DNA of 7,965 nucleotides from Pseudomonadota bacterium (GTDB taxonomy: Bacteria > Pseudomonadota > Gammaproteobacteria > SZUA-229), in assembly GCA_030836935.1 (NCBI GenBank), contig JAUPMA010000097.1, forward strand, positions 1 through 7,965, in the 5' to 3' direction. Below, one piece after another: positions 6,910-7,965 of this stretch; the stretch's first letter is position 1; the number at the start of each line of letters is the position of its first letter. Both the position numbers and the translations under genes were made by a program. The notes below the pieces were generated by a model. It did no database searches and was not told the DNA's origin. It worked only from the letters and a program-made list of their open reading frames with translations.

Positions 6910-7965
6910 TCAGGCACCCGCTGGCAATAACACCGCCTCACTGCCCTGCTTACCCAGACGGCGATAAATATCTTTCAGTGCCATATCTTCGGTTGCAAAC
7001 ATATTGTTGTCGCCCAGTTTTTCCATCAAATGCGTACAGCGCATTACGTCAATAATCTGTTTCTTCAGGCCACTGAATACCAGCGTGATGCCATTGCCGC
7101 GCAAGCGTTCAATCAGATGATGCAAAACTTCCTCGCCAGAGGCATCGAGCTGATTGATACCATCGCCAACCACCAGAATATATTTGGCATTTTTGTGCGT
7201 GCTCACCGCCTCAAGGACTGTGTCTTCGAAATACGACACATTGGCGAAATACAGCGAACCATCAAAGCGCAGCACAATGATATTTTCATCGGTGGGCAAG
7301 CCCGGATTCACCGACAAATCACGCAAGGTGCCATCACTGAAACGCCCCAGCAACGCCACGCGCGGACGCATGGTGCGGTACAGATACAAACCCAGCGCCA
7401 GCCCCGCGCCGAGCATGATGCCCTTGTCGAGATGCGGCGCAAAACCCAGCGTGCAGACAAAAGTCGCCATGGCGGCAATACCATCATGTTTCTGCGCATG
7501 CCAGGCATGTTTCACCGCCGCAAAATTAATCAGGTTCACCACTGCCATCATGATTACTGCCGCCAGTACAGCCTGCGGCAGGTGGTACAACAACGGCGTG
7601 AGGAACAACAAGGTAATCACGACCAGCAAGGCCGTCACCACCGACGAAAAACCGGTACGCGCACCGGCATTGAAGTTCACCGCCGAACGCGAGAACGAAC
7701 CGCTGGCCGGAAACGCCTGACTGAAACTGCCGACCACATTGGCAAGACCTTGCCCGATCAATTCCTGATTGGGATCTATCCGATCCTTGCTTTTCGCCGC
7801 CATCGCCTTGGCAATGGAAATCGCTTCCATGAACCCTACCAGTGCAATCACAATCGCGCTGGGCAACAGGGTTAACGCCTTGTCGGCACTGAAAGCGGGC
7901 ATACCAAATGCCGGCAGACCTTCGGGAATGGTTCCCACCACGGCGCCGCCCATACCCTCAAAACC
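6910..7965 (-). CDS. SulP-family anion transporter with STAS domain, N-terminus beyond window
   Basis: The C-terminal 351 residues of an inner-membrane SLC26/SulP carrier, which moves anions such as sulfate, bicarbonate or dicarboxylates. The frame is open to the right edge, so the first roughly 200 residues and the start lie outside. Visible parts are GTIPEGLPAF near 7930-7900 and the SulP block around 7770-7630 (QELIGQGLANVVGSFSQAFP then SGSFSRSAVN). Further membrane helices run to about 7370, and a cytoplasmic STAS domain spans about 7287-6964. The STAS segment GDGINQLDASGEEVLHHL has Asp-Ala-Ser-Gly at the loop where anti-sigma-factor antagonists carry their phosphorylated serine. No carbonic anhydrase fusion follows: the protein ends soon after the STAS domain. 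It ends at its own terminator, upstream of the stress-protein/antiporter operon. The substrate cannot be determined; bicarbonate with Na+ would fit an NhaD-like neighbour but is speculative. Confidence 0.93.
   Translation of the reverse strand, partial: GFEGMGGAVVGTIPEGLPAFGMPAFSADKALTLLPSAIVIALVGFMEAISIAKAMAAKSKDRIDPNQELIGQGLANVVGSFSQAFPASGSFSRSAVNFNAGARTGFSSVVTALLVVITLLFLTPLLYHLPQAVLAAVIMMAVVNLINFAAVKHAWHAQKHDGIAAMATFVCTLGFAPHLDKGIMLGAGLALGLYLYRTMRPRVALLGRFSDGTLRDLSVNPGLPTDENIIVLRFDGSLYFANVSYFEDTVLEAVSTHKNAKYILVVGDGINQLDASGEEVLHHLIERLRGNGITLVFSGLKKQIIDVMRCTHLMEKLGDNNMFATEDMALKDIYRRLGKQGSEAVLLPAGA

Noticed and set aside
7030..7875. 281-codon open frame on the plus strand
   Set aside because: It is antisense to well-conserved SulP sequence and gives a His/Arg/Gln-rich product typical of a shadow frame.

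Overview
The window looks like a chromosomal stretch from a non-enteric gammaproteobacterium. The evidence is a gammaproteobacterial-type TrmB, a thiazole pathway built on ThiO (an oxygen-using glycine oxidase, where enterics use radical-SAM ThiH), ThiS-ThiG-TrmB in the same order I recall from Pseudomonas, and a FimT/FimU-like pseudopilin directly downstream of thiO, also a pairing I recall from Pseudomonas. The species cannot be read from the sequence. There are no rRNA, tRNA, CRISPR, transposase or phage genes, and no gene-free stretch over 300 bases. The longest gaps are about 202 bases (2821-3022) and 179 bases (6731-6909).

Left part, minus strand (1-2820). Transcription runs right to left through three genes: a secreted protein of unknown role (1819-2820), a clear Rho-independent terminator (1759-1787), glycine oxidase thiO (640-1740), and a GspH/FimT pseudopilin (569 down to the window edge) that is probably the first gene of a minor-pilin cluster lying outside.

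Centre, plus strand (3023-4868). thiS, thiG and trmB follow each other. ThiS carries the sulfur, ThiO makes dehydroglycine, and ThiG joins both with deoxyxylulose phosphate to form the thiazole of thiamin, so the three thiazole-specific proteins are encoded within about 3.5 kb on two strands. TrmB, the tRNA m7G46 methyltransferase, is a housekeeping passenger. Each junction here (thiS/thiG, thiG/trmB, trmB/transporter) is filled almost exactly by an imperfect palindrome built from short tandem units. The two around trmB belong to one repeat family; the one between thiS and thiG is different. This is the most unusual feature of the window.

Right part, minus strand (4950-7965). A SulP-family anion transporter with a C-terminal STAS domain, whose start lies beyond the right edge, ends at a strong terminator (6855-6880). 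It is followed by a probable two-gene operon, a universal stress protein and an ArsB/NhaD-type ion transporter. The set suggests ion or pH homeostasis, possibly Na+-linked anion or bicarbonate uptake, but the substrates cannot be read from the sequence.
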